Positions 45,590-58,228 of a stretch of DNA of 64,000 nucleotides are shown piece by piece. The stretch spans positions 8,372,922 through 8,436,921 of the forward strand of contig OU744454.1 of the NCBI GenBank assembly GCA_916610825.1, in the 5' to 3' direction. The stretch's first letter is position 1; each line of letters starts with the position of its first letter. The notes beneath the pieces were generated by a model that had not been told where the DNA came from, did not search any database, and was given only the letters and a program-made list of their open reading frames with translations. The position numbers and the translations under genes were made by a program. The DNA comes from Haliclystus octoradiatus. Its lineage: Eukaryota; Cnidaria; Staurozoa; Stauromedusae; Haliclystidae.

Positions 45590-46198
45590 TACCCTTGGGT
45601 CTATGAGGGTTGATTATGACGATATATGATACAAATAAAGGATCGATATTCGTTTGCCTTAAAAGAACGCTGTATAACAACTTATAATTTTGTATTTCTA
45701 GCTACTCGTTCCGCAAAAGCTGTATGTAATTTTAAAATTAAGTTATAAGCAACTGATCAAAGACCAATCGAAAACAAGAATATTTTTTCAAGCTACTGGA
45801 ACTGATAGAAAATTATTACTCTACAGTATTGCACTTTCAAATGACAATGCCTTATCCGAAATTTTACGGCAAAATCCAGCTTTTGTAGTTCAATAGCTGC
45901 AAAGGCAGCTCATATATGCTACATTGATCAATGAACTACGAACTGCAAAACGACAGCGAATTATTTATAAACATCCGAAAATCAATAATAGCTGCATTAT
46001 GCGGTAAACAGAATACAATTTCGGTAAATAAATATCCTACATAAGTAATAGAATGTTCCTGACCGAGAAACATTCTTTGACCGAGAAACAGATGACAATA
46101 GGTAGCAAAATCTAATGCTATACTAGGGTGCAATCTTAATAAATTTGAATCACCAAAAAAGATATTTAAAACAATAAAATCGTATATTTACAAGTTTT
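44821..46198. repeat. Non-coding stretch with a TA microsatellite at 45557-45587
   Basis: About fifteen TA dinucleotides lie at 45557-45587. Nothing else is recognisable. Confidence 0.5.
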
Positions 46199-46345
46199 TG
46201 GCTTGAATAAGCTTACGTTACGTCACCTATTATTATTTTAGTTGGCGTTATACTATTATAGGATTGTTTGTAAGAAGAAAATATCTACTAAATCCACAGC
46301 GGTTAGCAATGCCTTCAGCTGTTGGTTAATGACATGATTGATAGC
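46199..46345 (+). pseudogene. Broken copy of the 3' end of the MFS transporter gene
   Basis: This 147 bp stretch closely matches 39838-39985 of the MFS gene (for example TTACGTTACGTCACCTATTA and CTAAATCCACAGCGGTTAGC). It has a one-base loss near 46252 and a TAA near 46327. No other part of the gene is nearby. Confidence 0.85.
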
Positions 46346-47363
46346 CTTTGATGGAAAAGAACAACATCTCTGAATTCCCAGCAGAAGTTTGTTAATAATT
46401 ATCGAATGTCTAACTCACAGTAGTGGAAGATCATCATAAGTAGCACAGATTTGAAAGGTGGACGCAGCACAGACTAAACCACATTTCTATATACTATATG
46501 CAAATTTAGCCACGGCGAAGTGTCCAAGTCCCAATAAACATATTTTTGGGGTATAATGTACAAATGTATACATATCTTCGCATACAGTCAATGCCGGGTG
46601 CGGTCATATACGAGATGTATACACTATGTTTTATTTCATATACTAGTGCTAACGCAAAGAGGCGAGTATGTTGCGGTAATGGTCAGCGTTGATTTTCTTC
46701 TAGAATTCAAGTTCTCAAACTGCTTCCCATTTGGCTTTACTGTATAGGCTAATACAGTATACCTAAGAGGGCATAAAGACATTCGTTGTGAGAGTTTGAC
46801 AGTGGGAGCTCTTGCAGAGTCACTAATTTGAAACATGTGAGACCCTATTGCGTTCGTTACTATTGGTAACCATTGAATATATATAAATTAAAAACCACTA
46901 CAAGAAATGAATCAATATGCAATGAATGGAAGCCAATAATTGTCATTTTGAGGCTTGCTAAACATGGCGCTATAAATTCAACTGGTGCTTGAATACACTG
47001 ATGAAGTCTCAATGCCAATCACGTGACAAGATCGTCAATTGAGTTTGCATTATCATAACGTAAATTCATATTAACAAATATTAAACAAATTGCAAGACTA
47101 GATGCTAATGAAGAAACGGTGGTTATTATTACCAAAGGAGATTATTAGCGAATTAGTTTTACGTAAACTCTAGTTGGTGTATTATAGCTTGATTGTAAAT
47201 TTGGGTGAAAATAATATTATAACTGGTTAAAAGTTTGGTCAGGTGATTGCAAAGAGAGAAAAACATCAACTAATGCAATTTTAGATAAATACACACATCG
47301 AAGTTATCAAATATTGTATGTGAGGCACTTAATGCAAAGACATTTCATAAATTTTGACATGCA
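46346..47363. other. Upstream region of the MB21D2-like gene
   Basis: No coding sequence recognised; presumed promoter and 5' UTR. No clear core promoter motif. Confidence 0.35.
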
Positions 47364-49010
47364 TTGTCTAGTATAATGAGTTCGCAACGGTCTTACACAA
47401 GCGATAGGCGATTAAAATGGGAGAACGATATCGTTGAAGATGAAAGTAGAAAAAGTAAAAGTTTATCTTGGCATACAGGAAAGCGTGCAGGTCTTAGTAA
47501 TGGCAATGTTAAAAGCAAACGTGCGGTTAGTAAGGACGAGCCACCGTATTCAGTAGGGTTATGGTCGCTTCATCCAACAAACAACATACGCGGAATAATT
47601 TTACGCAACCAACAGCCAATTGAATCAGTTAGGCCATTTGGTGTTTATCAAACGCACAAAGATACAATGCGGAGCTTAAAAAGTCTAGGAGAAAAACAAA
47701 GTCTAGCAAGACATCTGTCGACAGAAAGTTCCGATGAAGCTGAATTTGATCAAAGTGAGGCTGGGCCATCAAATTATACTTCAAGTCATCAACCCAGTGC
47801 GAGGCCTCAGCCATTACCTCGTTCAAAGCGTAAAAATGAAGACGAAGGTTCTCAAACGCTATCAATACGTCAAGGAAATAACTCAACAACGAAGCATATC
47901 AATCCTAAACGACACATGATAGAATTACGTTTTGCAGTTGAACGATTAAGTGGATTTATTGGCAAGAAACGTACTGGAGTATTTCAAACAACAATTGAAA
48001 AAGTCTGCGTAGTAGTTAATTCAATATTTGACGAAAAAACAGATATAAAATTACCTTTTCGTTTAAATCGATTACAATACAATGGTTTCTATGAAATTCA
48101 CGGTGTACGTGCTATTGAAATGTATTTGTTACCTAGCACAATCAACTCGTCACCACTGGAAGTTGTTTTTCACGACGACGAAGGTCCATTAATGGCAGAT
48201 GTATTTGTACATGCACAGTTACCTGGCTTAGAACATTTCTGTGTTAAAAATAAAAGTACACGTACAAAACGTTTATCGGCATGTAAATTAATGGTATTTT
48301 TAACACATTTTATAGAGACTACAATTAAAAAACGTTACGACCGAAGAGGTCGAGTTAAACAAGGCAAAAACCCTACACCTTATGGTGCATTCATATTTAA
48401 TGCAAGTCAAAATGAGACCCATCCAAGTTTAAGAATAAAATTTCCAAATGATACTTATTCCTATGACATCACATTAACTTTAGCACTTGATTTTGAACAT
48501 AGTTTTCCGTTGACTGAAATGTCTATGAAGCAACGCCATTGGCCAGAAGCTGACGTATTAGATGCTGTTACAGGCCAAGGTGTGCATTTATTAGCAAAGA
48601 TAGGTAATAATTCCGATGTTCATTTATGGACAGTATCATTCTTAAAAGCACGTCGAAAACTTTTACAACTAACCGATCCAACTGGGAATAAATTACGACT
48701 GTTACTAGCGTTGCAAGCACTAAGAGAAACACAGTTATCACGGCCAAAGCTCTTACTTCCTGTTCATTTAACAACAGTCATGTTTTGGGCCAGTGTAAAA
48801 TTCCCAGCACCAAAAGATTGGACTAATGATTTGATTGCACATCGATTTCTTGACGTCATTAATGCGTTACGTCGATGTATGACACGCAGGGAGTTGTGGG
48901 ATTTCTTTGTACCATCATTAAACCATTTTGAAAATGAGACAAAAGAGACATTGATGGAGTTATCAGAAAAAATCAAACAGGTTGTCGTTGAACCATTACG
49001 ATATGCCTAG
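47364..49010 (+). CDS. Mab-21-domain protein, MB21D2-like, single exon
   Basis: The 548-residue protein has a charged, Ser-rich, low-complexity N-terminus (1-184) and then a Mab-21/cGAS-like nucleotidyltransferase-fold region (about 185-548). Visible blocks are ELRFAVERLSGFIGKKR, NRLQYNGFYEIHGVRAIEMY in the place of the family's glycine/acidic segment, and ACKLMVFLTHFIE. These are followed by DITLTLALDFEHSFPL, the Mab-21 signature HLWTVSFLKARRKLLQL, LLLALQALRE and RELWDFFVPSLNHFE. The glycine-Ser catalytic motif and a clear pair of metal-binding acidic residues are not obvious, so enzymatic activity is doubtful. The frame is intact from ATG at 47364, and Met5 is a possible alternative start. 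Family assignment rests on my recognition of the C-terminal blocks. Confidence 0.72.
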   Translation: MSSIMSSQRSYTSDRRLKWENDIVEDESRKSKSLSWHTGKRAGLSNGNVKSKRAVSKDEPPYSVGLWSLHPTNNIRGIILRNQQPIESVRPFGVYQTHKDTMRSLKSLGEKQSLARHLSTESSDEAEFDQSEAGPSNYTSSHQPSARPQPLPRSKRKNEDEGSQTLSIRQGNNSTTKHINPKRHMIELRFAVERLSGFIGKKRTGVFQTTIEKVCVVVNSIFDEKTDIKLPFRLNRLQYNGFYEIHGVRAIEMYLLPSTINSSPLEVVFHDDEGPLMADVFVHAQLPGLEHFCVKNKSTRTKRLSACKLMVFLTHFIETTIKKRYDRRGRVKQGKNPTPYGAFIFNASQNETHPSLRIKFPNDTYSYDITLTLALDFEHSFPLTEMSMKQRHWPEADVLDAVTGQGVHLLAKIGNNSDVHLWTVSFLKARRKLLQLTDPTGNKLRLLLALQALRETQLSRPKLLLPVHLTTVMFWASVKFPAPKDWTNDLIAHRFLDVINALRRCMTRRELWDFFVPSLNHFENETKETLMELSEKIKQVVVEPLRYA

Positions 49011-50729
49011 GGTGTAACGATACATATAATTAATAGGTCGGGTAAAGTTGTAAAATTTGAACAGCACTTCTATAAACTAACGGATCTGTTTTAGATTAAA
49101 TCTTGAATAAATGATCTATATTTAATCAGATTAATTATACTCATAGCTTTATGAGAAAGCAAATATTGAAGTACTTATAAAAATTTGGTCGATAGAAAAC
49201 CTATTCTCATAATGGCTTTAACCATCATATTATTAACATTGTGAATACCAAAGTTTTAGGATGTTTTTTTATCAAGACAAAAAACTGGACAGAATATCAA
49301 TCAATGATCAATTATTGTACATGAATCAATAATTCCGATTGAGGGTTTAATTTGATAAATGAATATTGTAAAGTATAACATGATGGACAAATTAGATATA
49401 TATATATATATAAGTATAAATCGTATTTGTATGTTAGTTCTTCAATCCTCTACATGTAGAAGTCGATAAGATCAAAAAACTTAGATAACCGGATTGTTTT
49501 GATAATTAATTCAAATTTTTCAAAATTGGTAATTTTATAAATCAAATTACTATATAGACCTATATATCTGAGTAAATTCCTCAGTAGTTGTTGTTGCTTT
49601 TGTTGTTGTTTTTGTTGATATATTTGTCAAGATTTTGACAGGCAATTAAAGGGAAGTTCAATTATATCATGCTTTTCTGTATTTATTAGTCTTTCTACGT
49701 GAAGTTTGATGGAGTGGTGGTAGACCTACAGCGGATAAGATTTAAGAGCAACACACTGGAACTTGTTCACTCAGATCTTTTTTTAATTATTAGAACTGAT
49801 ATTAATTATAGTAACTTGGAAATTGACAAGATTAGAAATTACAATTTTGGATTGAGGGAGTTCTGATGTCAGAGTTATCATTTCAACGGTATTAGATTAC
49901 AGTATTATATTTTAATGGATACAATTCTCCATTATAGGCCTACAATTGTATAACGAGGTAGGGTATTGTCTTAGTCAAGGCCAAAAGCAGGTTTCTTGGG
50001 TTCTGTGAATCTTTGAGAATATCTATGGAATGTTTTCTCGTCTTGCTGGGAAATATTTTTCACAATAGATCCGAAACCAGCTTCGATTTTGCAATAAAAA
50101 CGAAGCTGGAAAACCATGCAGAACCTGTCAGATGCCTATGCCCTGGTCTTGCCTCTGATAGACTTAGTATATTAACTACTGGAAGCCTCATAATAGATAT
50201 GAAGAGGATAAATGCAGTTTGATTTACTTTGTTTTACATGAAGAGTGTATAGGTACATTCAATGAACTTCTTACAAAAGGTGGAGTACATTTGTTTAAAA
50301 ATTACATTGAATAAATCAAATGACAATTACAACAGATGAACAAACCAGTTTTTATGATCTTTGTAAATCGAATAATTCATGAATCGTTCATGAACTTTAG
50401 ACAGTTATCCAATAGAGTGGTGTTGTCTAAAATGCTAAACTGTGTAAAACTGTATTCACTGGTCAAGCAGTGTTCATTTCACACTTTCATAGGGGTTTCA
50501 ATATAAATCTATAGAGAGTTTTGTTAGTAGGCCTATAGTATTCAAGAATCTAGATTAAAGTTTCTGGTGAATTTCAGCACTACGATTAAAGTAGGTTTTA
50601 AGTAATGATTCAGTGTATGTGAGAGTCATAGTTAGGCCTATCATTTCAATTTGAATAACTGGCTGTTATATAGACGACCAACATGCTTCACTGTATTCAA
50701 CAACATTATAAATATTAATAGACCTACCA
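49011..50729. other. Intergenic, no gene recognised
   Basis: AT-rich. It has a short TA run near 49400, a GTTGTT-rich tract at about 49585-49618 and a GTTCATGAAC-like word at about 50385. It lies between the converging MB21D2-like and PTPMT1-like genes and should hold both 3' UTRs. Confidence 0.4.
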
Positions 50730-50846
50730 TCAAGTGATACTGTCACTGAATTCCTTTAATTTCTTCCATTGCAATTTTCCAAGTAGTACATGTGGTCTCT
50801 TTTCCTTTACAATACTGTATGCTTCATGAAATGGTATCTTATGAAT
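50730..50846 (-). CDS. PTPMT1-like terminal exon
   Basis: The acceptor TATTTCAG|ATTC opens IHKIPFHEAYSIVKEKRPHV and the exon runs to EFSDSIT and TGA at 50732-50730. It is 39 codons including the stop, in phase with the previous exon. No poly(A) signal was fixed. Confidence 0.75.
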   Translation of the reverse strand: MHKIPFHEAYSIVKEKRPHVLLGKLQWKKLKEFSDSIT

Positions 50847-51574
50847 CTGAAATATACAAACATCACATCCATACATCAGTATTAATATCATAATCATATT
50901 TATGTATCAATAATCTGTCACAAATCCCTTGAAAAAGTTAACCACTCAGGAGCCTTCTACTGGACACTAGTTGAGTTTAACCTGAAATGTGGGTTTTTTC
51001 AATCACACTATTGACTCAACTTGACTCAGCTTACGGCGTCATGCTTCGGCATGCTTTGGCAGGAATACATTGGCCCAGCACATTGTCTACTGCTAAACTT
51101 AGTAAACCTCTATTGCTAACCTACGTCAGATGTCTTTTTTGAATTAGAATTAGATGAATTAGAGCATTTTGGCTATTCAATGACATGAGATATATTCCAT
51201 TTGGGCGCCCAAAATAATTTTGATGATTAAAAATGTAGAAACTGGTCCAATTCTCCCTTTCTATTACAAATGTTGGTATCAACTAGAGTGAAATAGGCTT
51301 GTTATTAAAATTTTCTTTGTAAAACATTTCAGTATCAAAATGTTTGACCCTAAACTTTTTATCGATAAAACCGCCTACATACCTTAACTAAATAGCATAA
51401 CACAAGCATTGTACTTCTCCCGCGACCAGCTTTGCAATGAACATAAACATTTTGATTTCTTTTCACATTATCATCAATAAATTTAATTCCTTTATTTATT
51501 TGATGAACAGTTGGGGCATTGTCAAAATCAACAGTGGGCAATTGAAGATAACTAATGCCGAGTGCTTCCCATTC
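50730..51574 (-). CDS. PTPMT1-like dual-specificity phosphatase, last two exons (5' exons not found)
   Basis: Two in-phase exons (51574-51383 and 50846-50730) encode the catalytic half of a small Cys-based phosphatase. The signature is VYVHCKAGRGRS: the CX5R P-loop with catalytic Cys and Arg and the following Ser. The upstream strand reads EWEALGISYLQLPTVDF. The Asp in TVDFDNAPT may be the general acid. The C-terminal exon ends in a KPFxEAYxxVKxKRPHV-like helix, a common feature of PTPMT1 (a mitochondrial phosphatidylglycerophosphate phosphatase) and of plant-type homologues. The N-terminal exons should lie to the right of 51574, perhaps beyond the transposons at 53-58 kb. I could not identify them. 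Confidence 0.72.
51383..51574 (-). CDS. PTPMT1-like exon with the HCX5R active site
   Basis: Sixty-four codons in phase 0. The acceptor is CTATATTAG|GAATGG and the donor is GTTAAG|GTATGT. HCKAGRGRS and the following TMLVLCYLVK helix are diagnostic of dual-specificity phosphatases. Confidence 0.85.
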
Positions 51575-51724
51575 CTAATATAGAAAAATAAATCATTAAA
51601 TATATTAATGGCTACCAACTGGTGTCCACACTTTCAGATGGAAGTTAAGGTAACTATTAATTTGAATAACTTAACATTTTTAACCTTATAATTCAATCAA
51701 AATTTAAGAAACTTGTACTCTACT

Positions 51725-51845
51725 CCTGCGAAAAACAGTTCATGAGTACATGAACATTTCATGGACAGTTCATGAACGTTAAATGGCCCCAGATTTCATG
51801 AACTGTTCATGAACTGTTCATTAACTCCTGAACTTTTTTCAAGCC
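51725..51845. repeat. GTTCATGAAC-rich palindromic repeat
   Basis: The left end CCTGCGAAAAACAGTTCATG and the right end TTTTTTCAAGCC resemble the terminal repeats at 8524. The interior holds ACAGTTCATGAACGTTAAAT and AACTGTTCATGAACTGTTCA. This copy is adjacent to the phosphatase exon. Confidence 0.6.
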
Positions 51846-53001
51846 TTCAAAATTCTAAGATGGAAAATCTGCATAATCACAGAAACAACTGAAGCAACTA
51901 TTCAAATGTTCCATTTGTATGTGTGTAGTATGTGAGAAGGGGACTCACGTTGCCGTTTTAGATGCAATTGACTTGAAACACGTATCAATGGACTCGTCAT
52001 TAATCTGAGGGGTATATGGCCGGCTAAATTTTTCAAATAAATACATCTAAGTTGAGAAAACCCAATGAAACTGTTTCCTTTTTCAACAAAAATCGTGTCT
52101 CGTATTGAAGTGCTAATTAAACAGTTTCGCACTTGAATGACTTTCTATTGTCTTGAAAATACAAAACAGTAAAATCCTTTGTTTTTTGACTTAGAAGATA
52201 ATTTGTGTATTGACATCGTAATAATTCTCAGAATGAAATTCAAACGTAAACAAACAAAAACATATATTTATATGAAAGTGAAAAAATAAGATGTGTTACA
52301 ATCTGATCTTTAGTTGGAAATCAAATAATCAGAAATTATTATTTGAAAATTATTTGGAACAGAACGTTATCAAATTTGTAAACAAACCCTTGCTTTGGAA
52401 AATGATTTACATGCAGAAATATAAACAAATAAATTAAAATCTAGAGGAAAGTAGTGACTGTAATCAACAAAATAAGATGTAAAGAAATAATAAATAGTTT
52501 CCCATTCCATTCTTTTTCAGAAGTCAATTGAATCAAATGTTGAATAACCATGCTATGATAATGAATAAACATTGAAATTTTTCCGGGCTCCGAATTTAAT
52601 TTAGACAAACACCCGAAAAATTGTTACCTTGCAACATAATGCAGTAATATTTAAAGGATTTTTTGGGGGATATGGGATAAACTAAATAGTAACTAATTTT
52701 GTGAATAAAATCCTGTGTTCCAATTTTCACTTCTAAACTTTCTCATTCGTTCAACAGCAAAAAATGAAATATTTTCTCAATTAACTTACGGCTTCGATCG
52801 GCTTTCGCACATAGATTGTTCATGCAATTGTTTTGAACCAATGAAGTCAGATCATTCAAAACGCAATACAGGCATGCAACTCGAAATCTACTTGCCCAAA
52901 AATGCCCTCATTTCATGCATTGAACTCCTCAGAGATGACGGCTGTGAATGATTCTAAACTATATTCTTCGGTTAGATCCAAGCTTAAACTAACTCAGAAC
53001 G
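51846..53001. other. No gene recognised
   Basis: AT-rich stretch where 5' exons of the phosphatase might be expected. None met splice, phase and similarity criteria. Confidence 0.35.
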
Positions 53002-54037
53002 CTTTTTGTTAGAGATGTTCGGATTATGAAATTGCCGATTATTTTTACCGATTGTTGAATCATAATCGGCAGATTAAATCGAAAAACCGACTATTTTGAT
53101 AAATATTATCAATGGACAATAAATAACAACCTTTTCGTATAAAATTGATTAAGATTGTCTAAAAAGTAAGCGACACATACGCTGAACCAAATTATTGAAG
53201 TATCATAGAGCAGTTTTAAAGCAGAATTCATTCAACAAATTTCTTTTTCGATCTCGCCAAATGATGTGTCAACAAAATACAAATAAATAAAGGCCAAATA
53301 AGAAAATGAAATCAGCAGAATCTTTAGGAGTGCCCGGTTATTTACTCTAACGAGAACATATTGTGAAGTACAATTAGGTTCATTTTTTCCTATCCAACAA
53401 GTTTAGTTTTACAAAATGTAATAATGTGTAACGATTAGTAGGCCTATCCTTTCAAAATGTAATTCCTATCCTATCCTTCTTGGTCTTTCGCTGTTGTTCT
53501 ACGGTGAAAGCTGGATTGCTAAGAATAAATTTTACATTAATACTTTCAATGCTGTTAACTCTTTAGTTACAGTATGCCTATACACATGAGCTTTGTTTGT
53601 ATTTTATTTTATCTCAAAAACATTTGCCATAATTGTATAATATTGTTGTAGTTATCAAATCATCTTTAAAACTTTGTCGCGTTGGTATTGTAAATCAAAT
53701 TTATTATTCATTCAAAAGTGCTCACGTGTTAGTCTCATCAACACTAATGTGTTTGACCTTTAGGCTACACATTCAAACAATAGAAGGTGTCAAAGAGTGT
53801 GACGAATTTAACATGTTCAAATTTCAAAGTGATTCGATGTAAACAATCTAGAATTATGATTTCCGGTTTTGATAAATGCTTGGAAAAAATGGGCTAATTT
53901 GTAAATAAAATAAACTATTCGATCGATTAGCAATTATGGTGAAAATATGCCCAAAATATGTGTTTATTAGTACAAAAATTTACATTTTACAAACATTTTA
54001 ATGGCAATAATAAACCGGTTATTTTACCGATTATGAT

Positions 54038-54250
54038 TGTTATAATGTTAGATCTGATTAGATTAATGCTAAATCTTGATTATCTTAGATTGCCTCATAA
54101 TGATTCATTTATACTTCATTATGAGGCCACCTTGTTTAAGGCCATGTGGCATATCAAAATAACCGGAATAAAGCAGCCATCTTGAATACATGAACTACCT
54201 GACTAGTCATTGAATATATATATCTATACTTCATTCTTAATAATATAACA
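54038..54250 (+). repeat. 5' LTR of the 4.4 kb gypsy element
   Basis: 213 bp, TGTTATAATG at the start and ATATAACA at the end. It has a short TA run near its 3' part. Confidence 0.9.
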
Positions 54251-54283
54251 TGGTGTCAGACTAAGTAATCCAAGTCTACATTA

Positions 54284-55073
54284 TGTCAGAAGAGAATACT
54301 TTCAAACCACCAAAGCCATTTAGAGCAGACAATTGTGATAACTTGGCCCAAAGCTGGAATGATTGGGAGGAAGGTTTCAAGTTTATCTTCTGGCCACTGA
54401 CAAGAAGTCCAAATCAGTTGAAGTAAAAGTTGCAATACTTCTCACATAATTAGGACTTGAGGGCAGAACTATCTACAGAAGTTTAGAATTAAATAATAAG
54501 AATGATCTTGATGAAGTGCTGGATAAATTCAACAAATATTATTCACCAAAGAAAAATGACAGCTATGAAAGCCATAAATTCTTTTCAAGGAAACAAAAAG
54601 CAGATGAGCCTTTTGATAACTTCCTAACTGCTTTAAGAAATCAGCTGCCATATTGCAATTACCCTATATGCCAATCACAAGATGGAGAAACACTAACAGA
54701 TCGTTTACTTAAAGATCAGGTTGTGTTAGGAATATATTCTGACAGTATCAGAGCAGAGCTGCTATACACAACGAATCTCAATTTAGAAAAAGCCATACAG
54801 ATATGTCGCCATAAAGAAGGAGCCATAAGAATAGGGAATGAACTCCAAACTGAAAGCAGTCAAATAAATCTCATGAAATCAAAACAGCCAAAAGGAAGGA
54901 TTGATAACTGTAAATATTGTGGAGGAAGTCATATACCTCGTAAATGTCCTGCATTTGGAAAAATATGCCTCACATGTGACAAGCCTAACCACTTTGCTAC
55001 TGTCTGCAGATCTAAAGGAGTAATTACAAAGACCAAAGAGAAACAAGAGTCTGGAAATATCAATGGCATATAA
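54284..55073 (+). pseudogene. Gag of the 4.4 kb gypsy element (frameshift and stop)
   Basis: It begins MSEENTFKPPKPFRADNCDN, loses one base near 54385, has TAA at 54447, and is then open from about 54450. The second part has the gag core (FFSRKQKADEPFDNFLTALR) and two Cys knuckles (CKYCGGSHIPRKC, about 54910; CLTCDKPNHFATVC, about 54967). It ends at TAA 55071-55073 with protease continuing in the same frame. Confidence 0.82.
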
Positions 55074-56141
55074 TCACAAGACGTAGATAGTATTATTATA
55101 TTCAATGTAAGGGACAGCAAATCATCAAAATCAGACCAATGGACTGTAAATTTAGAGCTAGCTGATAGTAAATTTCATATCATCACAAAAGCAGATACAG
55201 GAGCAGGGTGCAATGTATTACCAATTCAAACTCTCAGACGCTGCAACCCGCAGGCTAAAGTTAGCAAATGTAACAAAGTTTTGGAAGCCTATGGAGGGGC
55301 CAAAATAAAAGTAGTTGGCAAAACAGACCTTGCGATTTATCACCAAGGAAAATATTATGTCCTTGAATTTGTGATTGTAGACCATAAAAATACTGATGCC
55401 ACATTGCTAGGCTATCACAGCTTACAAGAAATGGGTCTATTACCTGTTTGTACAATCAACTCAGTTGGTGAAAGTCTTCCAGAAGAATATGAATCTGTAT
55501 TCACTGGGACTGGACGTCTACCAGGCAATCACTCCATTAAACTGAAGGAAGATCACACACCCACCATTCACGCAGCACGCCGTATACCATTCCGTATACG
55601 TGGCCAACTAAAGGCAACATTAGCTGACATGGAAAGAAACAATATGATAACAAAAGTCACGTCTCCAACAGAATGGGTTAATCCAATTGTCGTGGTTTCC
55701 AAACCTAATGGGTCATTAAGAGTATGCCTAGACCCACTTTCCTTGAATAAAGCAATTAAACGTGAACATTGCCAAGTGCCAACGGCAGAGGAGATATTTG
55801 CAAAGATACATGGCTCGACTATTTTCTCCTCATTAGATGCTACTACAGGGTTTATGCAAATGGCCCTAGATGAGAAAAGTAGCTATATTACTACATTTGG
55901 AACACCATTTGGACAATATCGGTTCCTTCGTCTTCCTTATGGTGTCAGCTCAGCACCTGAAGTATTTCATAGAACAGTTGCTGATCACTTCTCAGATATT
56001 GAAGGTGTAGAAGTCTATATTGACGACATACTTGTCCATGGAAAAGATGAACAGGAACACAACAAGAGACTGGAAGCTGTTTTAAAGAGATGTAGAAAAA
56101 TCAATCTGAAGTTAAACAAGAAGAAATGTAATTTGGTATGA
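55074..56141 (+). pseudogene. Protease and RT (first part) of the 4.4 kb gypsy element
   Basis: In frame after the gag stop: an aspartic protease with KADTGAGCNVLP (about 55190), then RT with VTSPTEWVNPIVVVSKPNGS, LRVCLDP, FSSLDATTGFMQM, RLPYGVSSAPEVFH and the palm VYIDDILVH (about 56020). The frame ends at TGA 56139-56141 because of a one-base loss. Polymerase residues otherwise look intact. Confidence 0.87.
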
Positions 56142-58201
56142 AAGAGCTCAAATATCTTGGACAGATAGTGAGTGGCAATGGAATCAGAATCGATCAAAAT
56201 CGTATACAGGCGATTTGTGAGATGCCATCACCAAAAAGCAAAGATGATCTGCAACGAATTCTCGGCATGGTAACATATGTTGCAAAATTTTGTCCTAATC
56301 TGTCAGAAAAGGCTTCATCTCTGCGTGATTTATTAAAAGAAGATGTTGAATTCACATGGGATGAGAATCAAGAACAGTCATTAGCAGCAATTAAAGAAAT
56401 GATTGCCTCAGCACCTACGCTAGGACTCTTCAATGCCAAAATACCAGTAACATTATCTGTAGACGCATCAAAAGCGGGTTTAGGTGCAGTATTGATACAA
56501 GCTGCACGGCCAATTGAGTATGCTTCATGCACATTAACAACTGCTCAGAAAAACTATGCTCAAATCGAGAAAGAAATGTTAGCTGTACAATTTAGGGCTA
56601 CAAGGTTTCACCAGTACGTATTTGGCCAGGCTGTGACCATAGAAACGGATCATAAGCCTTTGCTTGGAATAATGAACAAGCCTATTTCAGATGTCTCTCC
56701 TCTCCTGGCAAGAATGCGGTTAAGATGTTTACAATATGAGATTTCTCTTGAATACAAACCTGGAAAAGAACTAATCTTAGCAGACACACTGTCAAGAGCA
56801 TATTTAGATAACGAATATGATGATCCAATGGAACAAGAAATTATCAGAATATGTGATGTAGTAGCCAAAGAAAAAAGAAATGACATCATAGAAGCCACCG
56901 AAAATGATGTTACATTGCAAGCAATACTAAATTTTGTCAATAATGGCTGGCCTGCTAGAAAAGACCTACTACCGGCTGCAGTCAAGCCTTATTGGGCAGA
57001 GCGGGACAATCTCTGTCTTTACTCAGGCATGTTGTTTAGAAACAGTCAATTGGTGATACCATCCACACTCATTAGAGAAACTCTAAAACAAATCCATAGT
57101 GGACATTTTGGTATTTCTAAATGTTTGGAAAGGGCGAAAACAGCTGTATATTGGCCTGGTTATGCTACTCAAATTAAGGACATGGTAGAGGCATGTGGAA
57201 TCTGCCAGAGAAATAGAAATGCCAACGCTAATGAACCTCTCATGCAATATCCGATTCCAGAATACCCATACCAAACAGTATCGACAGACTTGTTCGAGTT
57301 AGACGGGAACCACTACCTTCTTCTTGTGGACCTCTACTCAAAATGGCCAAGTGTGATTCCACTGACTCAAACAAAAACATTAAATGTGACAAAATCTTTA
57401 TTGAAGAATTTTACTAACTACGGCATTCCAGAGCATCTGATTAGTGATAATGGCCCACAATTTGGAAGCCAAGAATTTAGAGAATTTAGAAAGTCACTAG
57501 ATATGCAACACATAACATCTAGTCCGCATTATCCACAATCTAATGGTTCTGCGGAACGTCACATGCAGAATGTGAAGATTCACCTGAAGAAGATGCTAGA
57601 TGACGGCAAAGACTTGCAAGCGACTATGATGGCAATGCGTAACACTCCAATTGGCGGTGGTTTACCCTCACCAGCAACACTTCTGCAAGGCCGGGTGCTT
57701 CGAAACAGACTTCAGAAGTATCCGCACCAGCTCCAGCCGGAGGTCTGGAAACCTTCTACTGTTCGCAGCTTATTAGCACAACGACAGGGACAAGCTTCGT
57801 GGTACTACCAGCAATCAGCAGCAGAAAAAAGTGTACTTTGGCCTGGCCAGGCAGTACGTCACAGATACGGTAAACAATGGTTGCCTGCTACTGTAATTCG
57901 TCATGATGGATTGCCAAAATCCTTCATCATTCAGACGCCATCAGGTCAGATACTTCGTCGGACAAGAACTCATTTCAACGCAGATAGAAGCATTCATGAG
58001 GACAGTTCATCCATTTACAATTTAACCCCACAGCGTATGCAAAACAATACAAGTAGTCAACCTGAATCTACTAGTCGAGAGGAAAATGAAAGCATTGAAA
58101 CAGAAGTAAACAAAGAAAACAAAGCCATGGGGAATACAATAGATCCAACAACAACATCACGCATTAGACGACAGATTGTAAAACCAGCAAGATTTACATA
58201 A
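56138..58201 (+). pseudogene. RT end, RNase H and integrase of the 4.4 kb gypsy element
   Basis: A 687-residue frame, one base out of register with the upstream part. It has the RT thumb (LKYLGQIVSGNGI, LGMVTYVAKF), RNase H (LSVDASKAGLGAVLIQ, IETDHKPLLG, ADTLSRA) and an HHCC zinc site (HSGHFG...CGICQRN). The integrase core residues are Asp384, Asp437 and Glu473 (TDLFEL, SDNGPQF, NGSAERH), with 35 residues between the last two. The C-terminal GPY/F-like block reads LRRTRTHFNAD. Confidence 0.87.
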
Positions 58202-58228
58202 TAGCTTTTAATATAGTAAAAGGGAAGA

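Noticed and set aside
52786-52960. Possible 5' exon of the phosphatase gene (a GTAAGT donor on the minus strand)
   Set aside because: The translation has stops and no similarity to the expected N-terminal region.
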